Source of the DNA: Hyperoplus lanceolatus
Taxonomy: Eukaryota; Chordata; Actinopteri; Uranoscopiformes; Ammodytidae
Direction of reading: 5' to 3'
Length of the DNA: 64,000 nucleotides
Assembly (NCBI GenBank): GCA_026929865.2
Contig: CM049396.1
Location: 21,175,001-21,239,000, forward strand
Shown: positions 12,439 to 24,072 of the stretch, one piece after another
Position numbering within the stretch: position 1 is the first letter of the stretch
Layout: every line of letters begins with the position of its first letter
Notes under the pieces: model-generated
What the model was told of the DNA's origin: nothing
The model's database searches: none
The model's input: the letters and a program-made list of their open reading frames with translations, nothing else
Made by a program: the position numbers and the translations under genes

Positions 12439-13166
12439 GTAATGGGGAGGTCCTTAGTGATTACACCAAGTTGATTGGATGGTTTTTCACAAAATATGAC
12501 AGCAAGCAGCTCTACCAATCACGCAAGGGAAAGGGCCGATGACGTTTTCGCAAAATGTTGATTGACAAGCGGCTCAGCCAGTAGCGCAACGGAAAGGATT
12601 GATACATTTTCGCGCTTCTCAGCAACATATCTCTGGCTGTGAGTCACGTATACTATCGTGAGAATATGTCCCTGAAAGGGCAGAATCCCAGCTTTCCGGA
12701 GATATTTAAACCACATTGCTGCGATTTAATAATGTTAAATAATGTATTAAAACATAACGAAATCACCGATAGAACGCAGTACTGCGGGCTCCGGGTTCAG
12801 AGGGTTAACTGGGTATAATTGCATTACTAAAAAGACTAAAATACAAATGTCATTGACTAAGACTAGACTTAAATGTCATCAGATTTTGTTGACTAAGACT
12901 AGACAAAAATAGTCCCAGATAATTCTGACTAAGAGAAGACTAAAATGCTCAAGACTATTAGTCAACTGAAACTTGACTAGACTAAAAAGAGTTTAAACTG
13001 ACTAAGACTAATAAAAACTAAAATGACAATTTGACACAAAGACTGGACTAAAACTAAACTTAAAATAGGCCGCCAAAACCAACACTAAGTCGGACTGGTG
13101 TGTCCTGGCCTTTAGAGGCCCTGGCCCACAGTCGCACTTTGACGTTCTAGGAGTGAGACTGTGTTG

Positions 13167-15151
13167 TCTTTTTTGTGCAACACTACAACCAATTATTGAT
13201 ACTGTGTTGTTTAGCCTGACAGTAAAATGGACCCGGGTGTCGAGTGTTAGTTCCTGCAGCTTGTTACTTGTTATAAGCTATAATGGCCATGATGTACACC
13301 GATATGTTTATCACTGGATGTAACAAGTCAGCTATTATCCAATCAGTAGATAAATACATATGATAGTGAAGCATGAAAGAGTCTCTCTCAGCTCTCTAAT
13401 GTAAGGACAACGTCAGGGCTCTGTTCAAACTCCAAATGGAAAGCTTTATAAAAGCAGAGAGTTGTCATTGCTTTTCTTGCAATGTGGCTCTGGGGATGCA
13501 CGTTGATCATAGACTGTATATAAGCTGCTGATCTATCTGCTGTTCCAGACTGAAATAGCTCAACATCCATCGGATACATTGCTATTGCATATAGTACGGA
13601 TATGCATGACATTTTTGTTTTTTAGTGAATTATCTGATCAACTACAGGATGGATTGCCATTCAACTTTGGCACATACATCCATTTGCATCAGTGGAGGAA
13701 ATGTAATGACAACTCAGATTTCCTGACTTTTCATTAACACTATCATCAGGTCAAAGTTTACTATCTCTAAAATACCTACAACCTAATGATATTTCCATGT
13801 ACATAACTTGTACTTTTATTTCATATATCAAATGTTAGCATGCTTATGTAACATAATGTTATTAGAAACACAGCCAAAAAAACACAGAAAGATGCTGGGT
13901 AAAACAAACCCTTTACCCACTTTACTTTTGGTTATATTGGGTGGAAGAATAAATAACAGGATTTCTGTGTGCCTTTCTGCAATGCATTCACTCTATGGAT
14001 AGCAACAGAATATATAATACAGTTGGCACTCCACCGTTTGCTCAGTCAGTTATTTTAACCTAATTGAAACCATTGAAAGACCAATTTAGCTATGAGAAAT
14101 GAATCGTTCGTCACACCGCCTGGCTGGCAGCATTTTACAAGACTATGCCCATGCAGAGGACAAATTCATATGCACTAGCTATGCATTTGTACAGCCTACC
14201 CCGGGCATCCTGAATTGGCAAAGTTACACAGCTACCAGAAGGTGTAATCCTCCCATACTGTGTAAACCCTGTTGCACTAAACCAAAGATGATTCACATGG
14301 TGAACATACATGTTTCAGGTCAGCATTTGCTTTGGTTCAAAGCACTGCAGAGCCCACAAGTGTAGCATGCATGGCTGTAGACTTACTCTGTATAGCACAT
14401 TTATATGACACTCATAATTCCACAACCCTTCCTCAGTTTGTCATGGCATTATAGCAGCAATGTCACCCTGTTCTCTCAGACAGAGTTGGGGTTAAAGTTC
14501 AGAGCGCAGACCGTTGACCTCCAACCCCACTTAGCCAGTAGCCTGAGCTGCCAGACGTCTTTGTCAGTGAGACGCTGTACAGTGTCCTGCTCACGGTTCA
14601 GTTTTTGAAATTTGCATTAGTAAAGTTTTCCCTCGGATTTTAACTCTACTTCACTTGCACATCAAGTCGAGGTAATGGCTTTTAAAACACTATCTTTAAT
14701 TTAACTGTTCATTCCCTTGATGACTCAAATCGTTCTGTTGCTCTGCACCCACGGGATCATTACCTGAATGAATTTACCGCTCTGTGCTCCCTAACCCTCC
14801 TCGTGCGACCACTGCACCTGCTTCCCTAAGTAATTGTCTATTGAATGTCTCCAAGGTTTAAGGCTCCGTTTGGCCACATTTTGCAGCAACTAAACTTTAA
14901 GACACTGTAAGACCGGGATGACACACATGCAGAGAAAGTGTCATATGGAAGTGGAAATAGAAGGGGACTGGCGAAATGACACAGAGTATTTCTCCGTAGA
15001 TGAATGTATGGAAGCTGTCTGTGAGGAGGAATCAGTTTGGATTACCGGGGCTCCAGGGCTCAACAGCTCTCTTATTCCTGTATATTATCTCTGGCAGGTT
15101 TCAAGTAATATCTTCACTTTGAATCAAATACTATTCTAGGGCTTGGGTGTA

Positions 15152-15182
<31 letters not shown>

Positions 15183-16070
15183 CGATAACAGTTTGTGGTA
15201 GTAATGGCTCGTTTAAAAATGTTTCGGGATGATGACCATAGGCCATTATCAAGTTAATGCATGCAGGTGGGGTACAGGGAGGCCTGCTGTTGCACTGTTG
15301 GGGTGAAGTGAAGTGTGGCTGAGTGGTGAAGGGGAAGTGACAGGCTGTACGTGTGGACGGTGAACATAAGGGCTGTGCTGAAGACAAAGGCCGCGGATGT
15401 CAAGATGATGCCACCCAGGGAGAGCAGAGCTCACAGGCTTGGGTCAGGTGGGAAAGGGGCAGAGAATTGGAAGCCAGGGTGTTTTGAAGTGACAGGTTGG
15501 TGCGCGTCTCTTCCTCGTTCCATCACACAGTCCCTTTGTGGCTAAAAATCAAACCAGTAATGTCCTGACTGAGTTTGACTGCGTGAGCAGAGGTGAATTG
15601 AATTGCGAAGTCATGCGGACACCTGTGCCTACTCGTGCATGATGCCGGACAAAAATATCAACCAATCAAATTCAAAAGGCATGTTTCTTTCTTATTGAAA
15701 CCTATACATAGCTGGTCAAATACCTTTACTCAAATAGTGTATATGTTAACTTTAAATTTCAAGCATTTTTTTAAATGGCTAAACACTCTATGAAGGCTTA
15801 TTTAGAGTAGAGTGAAAATGCACATTCCACACCCACCCTTTTGGGTGAACTACAGAATTGTTGTTTAGCCATATTGTGTGCAGAGATAAAAACTCATTTC
15901 ACAGTCCATTAGGCTTATTTGATAAGCAGGAGCCAGTGGACTCACATTGAGCATACAGCATCAGAAAAAAAACTGTAGTTTACAATCACCACCAAATACT
16001 ATAGCTAAAGGTACTTGGCCAGCCATGACGGTTCACACAGTCACGGTGGGTCATGCAGTCATGGTGACAC
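13167..16070. other. Intergenic, nothing recognised
   Basis: No supported gene. Several short open frames (for example 14099-14365 and 14918-15139) lack family resemblance and splice context. A (CA)n tract lies at about 15155-15182. Confidence 0.5.
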
Positions 16071-16071
16071 G

Positions 16072-17455
16072 CTGGCTGTATCTCGATTCAGGGGTTGCGG
16101 TCTACGAAGGCTGCATTTGAAGACCGATTGCGTCATAGCGGCGCGCAAAGGTTGTTCCATTTGCAAGGCTCCTTGCAAGGCTCCTCATATGCGGCCGAGA
16201 AATGGAGCCTTCGTTTCACGGTTTTGAAGGCTGCATCAGATGTATCCTTCACAGCCCAACACATCCCATGATTCATTGCGTTTTTTTCAGAGATGGCATA
16301 CAATAAAATAAAAAATAACAAAACAGCAACGTGTTGCTCCATCTTCTTAACTTTTATCTTCCTTTCTTTTTTTCTTGTACTTTTTTTTCTTTTCGTCTGG
16401 TAGGCAACTTCTTTTTCTTTTTTCCTCTGTTGACAAGGCTGTTTCCGTTGGCAGCTATCAGGGTTGCTAGGCAGCACAGGAGCGGCGAGTCCTCACGCAA
16501 AGTAACAGCTTGTTACGCAAACCGGAAATGCTCGTAAACGGAGACCATCCCATTTAACAACGCTCGTTCGGCCCTGGTTCGGCCTTCGAATCGGCCTTCA
16601 TAGAGCTGTTAAGCGGAAGTGGCGGAATTACGGGGCATGGGACCTCTCGGCTGAAAAAAAATGAATGGGAGTCTATGGAAATAATCTATTATTACTACTA
16701 TTTTCTGGTCCTAGTCATTAAATGCCTTGGATTACATATGTTACATATGTTTTGTATGGGTCTAAATGATAATTTTTCATGTGAAGAGTTTGACGGTATG
16801 TTGTATGATTATTCGTCTAACGGCTTTTGAAAAAATGTTACGAGAACAACTACAAGTCTTGTCGCCTCTGTGACGTCACCTCAACACATTCCCTCCACTT
16901 CTCGACTGACAGTGCTAATGCTAATGCTAATGGCTGGCGTGGACAACGCCAACAATCTCCCCACTCGAGAAATTGAAACTCCCCACATGTCCACTTGTGT
17001 AGTGGTTTTCGCCACGCTGAAGACTTTTGTCTTGTCATTGAAAGAAGGCGGTAAAGTGCATTAAAGACACAGCCATGTTTCTGAGCTAAGCGGTGCGATG
17101 CGAGTGGTGGTGACGTATATCATAAGTGTCAAGAGCTGTAGTCCACAAAAGCGCTCTGCACAAAACCTGGCCGTATCCAGCTTCTACTCGCTAAATTGTT
17201 CCATTCTTTGCACGACAAAATACCATCTAAATCCATACAAAACATATGTGTAATTGAAGGCATTTCATGACTGGGACCAGAAAATAATAAATTTCTTTCC
17301 ATTGACTACCGTTGTAATTTTTCGAGCCGAGAGGTCCCATGTCCCATGAAGTAAGCCACTTCCGCTTAACAGCTCTATAGGCTATAGCCTTCATAGACCG
17401 CGAGACCGCGTCCTACCAAGGAGGCGGGCTCTGTAACGGGATACAGCTCCAGTGT
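16072..17455. mobile_element. MITE F, copy 1, split by MITE E
   Basis: The sequence 16072-16600 plus 17380-17455 matches, at high identity, 54617-55225. The ends are roughly inverted: GCTGTATCTCG at the left and CGGGATACAGC at the right. The copy at 54.6 kb reads straight through the point where E interrupts this one, so F is about 0.6 kb without E. No transposase is encoded; a 114-codon minus-strand frame (16133-16477) is shared with copy 2. No clear target duplication was found. Confidence 0.8.
16603..17375. mobile_element. MITE E inserted in F copy 1
   Basis: Inverted ends GAGCTGTTAAGCGGAAGTGG (16603 on) and CCACTTCCGCTTAACAGCTC (ending 17375), flanked by TA. Inverted similarity continues for about 170 bases: the TTTTCTGGTCC / GGGACCAGAAAA and ACATATGTTTTGTATGG / CCATACAAAACATATGT blocks face each other. 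About 0.77 kb, non-coding, snap-back type. The TA flank suggests a Tc1/mariner-type target, though one extra TA remains after removal. Confidence 0.8.
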
Positions 17456-18679
17456 GCAGGTCCAGGGCTACTTCCTGGGTACGCTAATGAGAGGGTAAAT
17501 CACACTGTCAGTATACCCCCTCCCTAGGCAGATCACCATGAGCTTATACAAATGCACTTCAGAGGTGGCATTTAGTGAACTTCTCTGCTTCCCCTTTCTT
17601 TATGCCAGCAAAAGGTACATTTGCTTCTCCTCGTTTAAAAATGCAGGATTGTAATTGGCTGCATTTTGATCAAACAGCTACTGGGGATCAGCTTCATTTT
17701 TTCCCTTTTCTTTCCAGCTCTCATCTTTGGCTGTCCCTCTCATCACCACCTTTCCCATAATCCTCTCTGTTTGCCCCCATGCCCCTGGCTCAGCGTTGGA
17801 CCCTCTCAAACCTCCGCTCAAGGTCATTTTGTCGAGCAACAATGCCTTCAAAAAGATGTTTTTTTTTTCTGTCCTTTTATGGTCTACTCTTCTTCCTCAT
17901 ACCATCTCCTGCATAGCGTTATCAGGATGCACCATTTGATGGTTCATTTTTTGCTCTCCTCTTGCATCATTATTATAATTTTTTTCTTGTCTGCGTCAAA
18001 GCACGTCAGACCGCTCATCTGTGTAACTTGGAACTCAGTGAACGTGAAATCCTTGTTCATGTTGCTCTAACCACTTCCTCTCCTCTAAGATCTACCTGTT
18101 TAATCTGGCCTCTTATCTTTGAGTGCCTTTCACTTGTGCAGGACTGTGTGGCTGAGTCATTGGGGTGAACATAGTGATGCATCGTGACATTTTTTATTTG
18201 TCTTAATTTTATAGGACACTCCAGCTGGCCACATTTCTGTCTATGACAGTAATAAGGTCAGCCACAAGTGTGTGTTCACAGCATGTTTCTGTTGCTTTCG
18301 AGGGCACGCATAACCGTTTCTAAATATAAATCAGTGCTTAAACATAACCCAATTATATTCTCAATGTATTCAATTCCTGTCCTAAGGGTTTAAGATTATG
18401 TTTTCAGACAATGGGAATATAATGGTGGTTGTTATTCACACTTACTCAAGGACGACTTTTGGTTCATTCTGAAATATCTCAACAACTTGTGGGTTTTCTT
18501 TGAAGTTTTTGACACATCCAGGCGAAAGTAGCCTCTGTATTGCATTGTGTTTATACTTACACATAGAGGGAGTCTAAAGTAAAATTATGTATATTTATAT
18601 TGTAATACTGTGCACTATGAAATATGGAATAAAAATGTATAGAAAGTACATAATGTATAACAATAATCAAACTATACTC

Positions 18680-18955
18680 AATAATCAATGGAATTCTTTC
18701 TTTTCTTTTCTGGTTTTGCTTTGTTTTACTGACTTCTGTTTTTCTGTTTTATAAATTCAGGATATTGTTTGGTCTTTGTTTTTTTTTTTCAAATATTCTT
18801 GTTTTTGTGATACACAATATGTAATGTCAAGAGGGTAGGCTCAATAAGCCTCGGCTTCTTCCTACACCCATTTCGGCCATTGTTTATTTTTTTAATATTT
18901 ATCATGTTTATATTATGTCTTTGTGGTCATGGACCGAAAATAAATGTTCTACTAC
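18680..18955 (+). mobile_element. Possible LINE 3' tail fragment (Rex1/Babar-like)
   Basis: A T-rich stretch followed by a GTAGGCTCAATAAGCC / CTTCTTCCTACACCCATTTC segment, then CATGGACCGAAAATAAA, resembles from memory the 3' ends of common teleost non-LTR elements. No reverse-transcriptase coding sequence is present. Confidence 0.4.
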
Positions 18956-19865
18956 TACATAGCATACAGGTGTAGAAAATAACATTGACGGCTTGGTATT
19001 GTAAGAATTGTAATGAGATGCACCTATTAAAAGTGTTAGTAGTTGCACCTGTGTGTACATTCTACTTTTTGAAAACCAGTCGGTTAAGATAACTTTACTT
19101 CGTTTTCTAAAGCAAAGCACAAATGGCGCAGTATTTAGAATTTATTTCCTTCTGTTGAGCAGTCAGTGGGGCTGAAGCCATGCTGGGTCTTAGGGTTTTG
19201 ACACGTGTCCAGGTTTACCAGAGGTTCTGTGGGCATCGTTGATGCTGCACCGTGCAGACAGAGTTGGACAGAGACACTGCCAGGGCATTCTGTTTAAAAT
19301 ATTTTAATTGTGGAAAATAGTCATCATCTTACAAAGCATCCACTTCAACATATTTCCCTTTTCTTTTTTGAAACAAACAGTAACATATAACATAATTAAC
19401 AACACAGCATATAGCAGCTGTGAAATGCAATACTTATGTCTTATCAGCTCTAGAATTCGTCTTCATATCACAGTGCCAAATGAACAGTAAAACTATAACA
19501 AGAAAGTTTTGAGAAGAAAACATATTCTTCCTAAATGCAGAGTTTCTGTCAAGTCTGCCAAGGCATTCTGTTAGGCATGACACAGCAAAGAACTCAACCC
19601 AGCCACCTCAGAGGCCCATGCGTATTATCACTCCAATGAATGTTTTATTCCCACATTGAACTGGAAATGTGGCCACAGACTGTTTACATTCACTTTCCTT
19701 CAAAGAAAATAAAGCCACAGGGAGAGAACAGATCCTGTGCTTTCTCGATGCCTCTCTCCAGGGACGAAACAGGGAGGTTACATCACTGTATGTTATTTGC
19801 GATGGAAAAATCCCTTTTAGGTATTTAGTCTTTACTTGACATACACAGTCAAATATTAACAACTA

Positions 19866-19960
19866 GGGATGGGCACGGATTGATCAATGATCCAAAAATT
19901 TCGATCACGTGAAATTTAACGATCTAAGTCTTGAAGCAATGCAATGAAATTTCACAAAGT
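19866..19960. mobile_element. Truncated hAT end related to element G
   Basis: Starts TAGGGATGGGCA and shares the ATCACGTGAAATT and GTGGC blocks with the reverse-complemented right end of element G (55263-56201). No matching second end was found nearby. Confidence 0.5.
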
Positions 19961-22734
19961 GGCCTCAGACATCTTGCCAACAAGGGCGATATTTAACTGG
20001 CTTTAGGAGACAGAGAAAACAGAACAGCCTACTCAGCTGCCTGCAAGCTGTAGATATTGAATGTAAACATGATGAGGTCAAGGTGAAGTTTGGCTAATGG
20101 TGTTTATACTCTACTCCACTATGCTCTACTCACACTCAGTATCAGGTACTTTTCTGTAGGTCGCTTTCAGTTACAAGACAGGAGCCATGATAGTATTGCC
20201 TCTGTGTGGCTGGTCGTCAAAGTGACGTTAGTGGCAAATGCTTTTCTACTCAGTCTTCATTAAGACTCATTTATTCAATTGCCCTTGTCACATCCTGTGG
20301 TTTGAATGTTTTTTTTCTCATTCCTGGCGATAACTAGCCAAATGCAGACACTTTGAGATGTATCCAGTGCAGCTACAATAAAGTGTGACAGAAAACTTTC
20401 CAGTGTGAACACATCAGAGAAAATAGTAATATTGAGTTATAACTCAAGGGCTTCCTTTTAGCCTTAGCATTGTGTTCTGAATCCTCTATAGAGGAAGCAG
20501 AGATATACTGTATGTGATCCCCCATCGACCCGGTCACATGTTGCATTTGGAATTTCCTTGAATGGAAAACCTTGTACTCTGCTGTTGCTCCTTAACCCAC
20601 GGCTGCTTGCATTGTGGGTAATAAAGGAAATCAGTTAAATGGATGGGGTGATGGAGTGAGTACACAAGGAAGAGGCAAGAGGAGATGAATACACTGTGTA
20701 CATTGTATAAATTAGATATAGAGCATTTATCAAGCGGTGCGAATCATAAATGGATGATGCATTAAAGGGAAGAAAGAAATCCTTTATGTTGCACATGATT
20801 CATGCTGTGATACATACAGTGTCATCTTGCTATACAGGCTGCAGTTTGTCTCAGCACATAGTATGTGTGTTTTGTATGCATTTTTGTGAGGGTATAGATG
20901 TGTGTTTTCTGTGCATGTGTCTCTCTTTGGACTTACTGTCGACATTGTGTGTTTTTATTTGTTTACTTGTATTCTGTATGCATGTTTAGATTTTTTCTGT
21001 ATTTTTTCCTTGGCTGAGTGACAAAGGCATATGGTATGTGGGTGTTTGGCAGATGCTTCTAATCTCTGGCTAGCTTTGCATTAGTATGTGACTGTTTTCA
21101 CAAGTGATTCAGATCAGAAGCAAGGGCAACTTTCCGCATTTTGGAGGTTTTAGATCAAAAAAAGAGGTTGCCGCGGGCTCAGAGGGGGGCCTCGGTGTCC
21201 TGTTAAATGTGTGGCTACAGAAAAATATGGTGACGCAGGGTGTGCAGTGTAGACCATGAGGTGTTGAGTACAATCTGTGAAGGTTCACACCAAGTCATCA
21301 TGTACCAATATCTCCTTCCCCGAAAAAATCTTACTACTTGCAGTCCCTACACGTAAACACATACTCTTGCTTAACACACACACACGCAAATGCACACACA
21401 CGCTCGCACGCGCACGCACACACACACAAAGGTATGATCAATTTACAGCAGTCAATCCACACTGAACCAGAACAGGGCAAGTTTGTAAAATATGTCAGAC
21501 AAATACCACTCTCATCATGTAACGATTGGCTCTAAAAAGCAGATTTCTCCAAAATGTCATTGTAAAACGTAGCGAGACACATCATCAAAAGACACTCTCA
21601 CAAGCCGGGGCCGTTTAAGGCTTTTCTTTTTTCCCTTGTTGGCTCGAGGCCACTTCACCCGACGGTGTTCCCATGTTGTGCGTGGGACGTGCGTCACTTG
21701 AAGGTTCCCAGCAATGTGGGGTGACTCCGGAGTCTGGACCTGGCCTCTCCCTTGTGCAAATGATTGTGTTCACAAAACTGAAAGAGCTATTATTCATAAA
21801 TCCTTGTTGACAATGCCACTGCTACCAACAAAGAAAATGCACAGTCAACATTAGAATGTACAATGAATTCCTAGGTATATGGTGGATGGAGGGGCAGGAG
21901 GGCCTACATCGATTCAGTTAGGTTTTTATGGGCATGACATTTCTTCCATTACATCCATTTGGGAAAAAGCTAATACTTAAAGTCTTAATGGAGGCACACA
22001 TTCCAACATGGGAGTGAACAGATGACCTGGCTTGGCTCTACTACACATATCCAATCACCCCCTCCTCCCCACACACACACACACACACATCCTCGCTTAA
22101 AGAACAGTGAATCAGTGTGAGAATGGAGGTGACAGGGACGTAATATTTATTGGGTACTCAAGGTCACAAATTGACCAGTCAGTGACCTTGGACACTGCAC
22201 ACAGCTCATACTGACATAGTAAGTGCCGATGGTACAGCATGTGCGTGGTACGAAGCACTCTACAATGAGATGATAATCCCAAGTAAAATATGGCTTCAAG
22301 CCTCATGAATCCGCTCTATTACCAGCTCATCCTGCAGCAGACATGAAGTCACCACATGGAAATTTAAAGTCTGACAGAAGCATGCCAGATACGCCTTGTA
22401 CAGCAGTGTGCTGCAAAGCATATGGAGACAGAGCACTCCATGGTGACTGATATTTTCATGTCAAGTCATTTTCCTTTGAGGGAGATCAGGTGAAGTGTGT
22501 GTAAGATGATTTAAGAAAGGGAAACACAGGTTATTTGGAAATCTTGTTGAATTGCCTACTAGAGGAGTGTTCACCCTTGAGGAATCTCAGGTCGTCCTTG
22601 TGAAAGGCTACCCATCACACACACCCCAGCCCCCCACTCCTTCTCCCGCATCCATATCTCCTCCCCCTTCCAACAACAACGAAAAAAACCCTCTCTTTGC
22701 CTCCCTTCCTCCCTACCCCCTCCGCTCGCAGATC

Positions 22735-22870
22735 ACAGTGTTGGTCGCCGGGATGGAGCAGACTGCGCTCCAGCGAGCGGTAGCGCGTAATCATGCGTTT
22801 GGCCGGTCCGTGTGTGGGATGCTGTGCAAGTCCGCTGCATAAAAGTGGACAGGTGTAGTACCGCCGAGCT
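22735..22870 (+). promoter_or_regulatory. gpr22: Candidate TATA-type promoter of gpr22
   Basis: Locally GC- and CpG-rich sequence with a TATA-like CATAAAAG at 22838-22845. This would place the start site near 22870. It is followed by a GC-rich leader ending in a strong splice donor at 23170. Assignment to gpr22 rests on strand, order and absence of another plus-strand gene between here and 35 kb; transcript data are needed. Confidence 0.45.
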
Positions 22871-22963
22871 GAGTGGGGAATTAAAAGAGAAACTGTGATT
22901 TTACCTTAATTGTGAGCGGGCACCAGCCACTGCTGCGCTGTGTATCTCTAGCCGTGGAGGGTG

Positions 22964-22995
<32 letters not shown>

Positions 22996-23169
22996 CCCTC
23001 CCGCTGTAATATTTATGACAAAACGGAGGCAAATTATTCTGGTCACGTTTTGGGCTGACAGCCGGCTGTCCTGGAGAGCGCTGAAGAGAATCGGGCTCCA
23101 CTGTTGGAGACAGCGCAGCGCACCGACACCTGCAGTAGGATGTAAAGGGAATTCCCACTCATCAAATTG
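22870..23169 (+). other. gpr22: Candidate 5' non-coding exon 1 of gpr22
   Basis: This GC-rich leader has no long open frame. It contains a C-run and CA stretch (about 22966-22995) and ends at CAAATTG|GTAAGTTT, a near-consensus donor. It would splice to the acceptor TTTTTTGCAG at 35145-35154, giving a leader intron of about 12 kb. The 5' border is inferred from the TATA-like box. Confidence 0.45.
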
Positions 23170-24037
23170 GTAAGTTTAACACACTTTTCATTTATTTTTT
23201 AATTCAAGTAGCTTTCAAATCCTCATCCGGAAGAACAAATTTTCTAATTGAGACAATTAGACTTATTAGGGATCCTGGCTTTCGAAGGGATACAGTCTTC
23301 TGCTAAATGAATAACATGCTGGGGTGGCGGGACAAGATAGTCCAAACCTGTTTGGATTCCGGAGGCAACAATAACATATACCCTCATTGTCAGATCGGCA
23401 CGCACGGGGGGGGGGGGGGGGGGGGCAGGAAAACCTCTTGTGACTTGTGATTTGAATCCCTTGTATGCACATGTCTGTGGGACAGATAATCCAGTTGCTG
23501 GCGTTCTCTTTCTGTGCAGTAACAATCAGACAGGGAGGAAAATTAAATCTTAATTAGATGATTAGAAAAAAATAGCCCTGTGGTGATCAAGTGGGGATCC
23601 AGGTGGGTTTACAGTCATTTCGATCCTCCAAGTCTTCCATTTTCCGGGGCGATTGTTGCTATGCTTAAGTCACATGGATGCGCCACGCTTGACATGGAGG
23701 TGGCCCATTTGATCATTATCAGCAATGGCAGTTCACAAACAATTTTTTTGACTTTTAATGTTTTAATCAAATACAATTATTCCACGCTGCACATGTAAAG
23801 TTGGTCTGGTACAACCCCACGAGACCATGATTTCAATGGATTGTTTACCATAGCTCATCTGCGTTTATTTGCCTTCCTTTGAATGACGAGCAGCCAGTAA
23901 TAGAAATGTATGTTTTTTTTAGCCTGACTGGAACCGTGCATTTTCTCTGCCTGAATTCTGCTATTTCGTATGCCTTAATCTTACATCTGAAATGTGATTG
24001 TTGTAACTGTGTAGCAAAGTGTAAATGACCCCCCCCC

Positions 24038-24072
<35 letters not shown>

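Larger units (their letters stand above)
9030..12804 (-). mobile_element. piggyBac transposon D inserted in C
   Basis: The target TTAA is duplicated exactly at 9026-9029 and 12805-12808, the piggyBac hallmark. The ends are inverted: CCCTCTGAACCC at 9030 and GGGTTCAGAGGG ending at 12804. The element is about 3.8 kb. It contains a decayed transposase on the minus strand (10380-12438), about 2.5 tandem copies of a ~385-base unit near the left end (9050-9990), a fragment of another repeat (10091-10252) and a (CA)n tract (11829-11890). It is the innermost of the four stacked transposons and so the youngest of them. Confidence 0.9.
7657..13087. mobile_element. hAT-type transposon C inserted in B, split by piggyBac D
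   Basis: C begins TAGTGTTG and ends CAACACTA. It is flanked by a perfect 8-base target duplication, AGTCGGAC, at 7649-7656 and 13088-13095. An 8-base duplication and a TAGNG-like terminus are the hAT signature. Excluding D, C is about 1.65 kb and shows no transposase exons, so it is non-autonomous. Its right arm (12825-13070) is built of repeated ACTAAGACTAGAC-like motifs, likely subterminal transposase sites. Confidence 0.85.
7046..13111. mobile_element. DNA transposon B (MITE) inserted in A, split by hAT element C
   Basis: Terminal inverted repeat AGGCCAGGACACACCAG at 7046 is mirrored perfectly by CTGGTGTGTCCTGGCCT ending at 13111. The flanks are TAA (7043-7045) and TTA (13112-13114). Removing B plus one copy of this triplet restores exactly the sequence predicted from A's other arm (GACGGTAAGAGGCC in the appropriate orientation), which proves the boundaries. 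B's own sequence is about 635 bases and non-coding. A 3-base TWA duplication would suit a PIF/Harbinger-type element, but a TA target cannot be excluded. Confidence 0.8.
6362..13166. mobile_element. Outer DNA transposon A (long-TIR MITE), split by element B
   Basis: The two ends are inverted: the left end CAACACAGTCTCACTCC (6362 on) is mirrored by GGAGTGAGACTGTGTTG ending at 13166, and the next ~35 bases also match. The left arm continues to about 6530; its inverted partner is found at about 6945-7042 and again at 13115-13166, so the arms are about 170 bases. Without the inserted element B (plus one TAA) A would be about 735 bases, with no coding capacity: a non-autonomous snap-back element. 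I could not identify a clear target duplication. The superfamily is unknown. Confidence 0.8.
17456..22700. other. Intergenic with scattered repeat fragments
   Basis: No supported gene. It contains a LINE-tail-like segment (about 18680-18955), a fragment related to hAT element G (19866-19960), and short CA tracts at about 21376-21428 and 22071-22090. The remainder is unremarkable AT-rich sequence. Confidence 0.5.
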
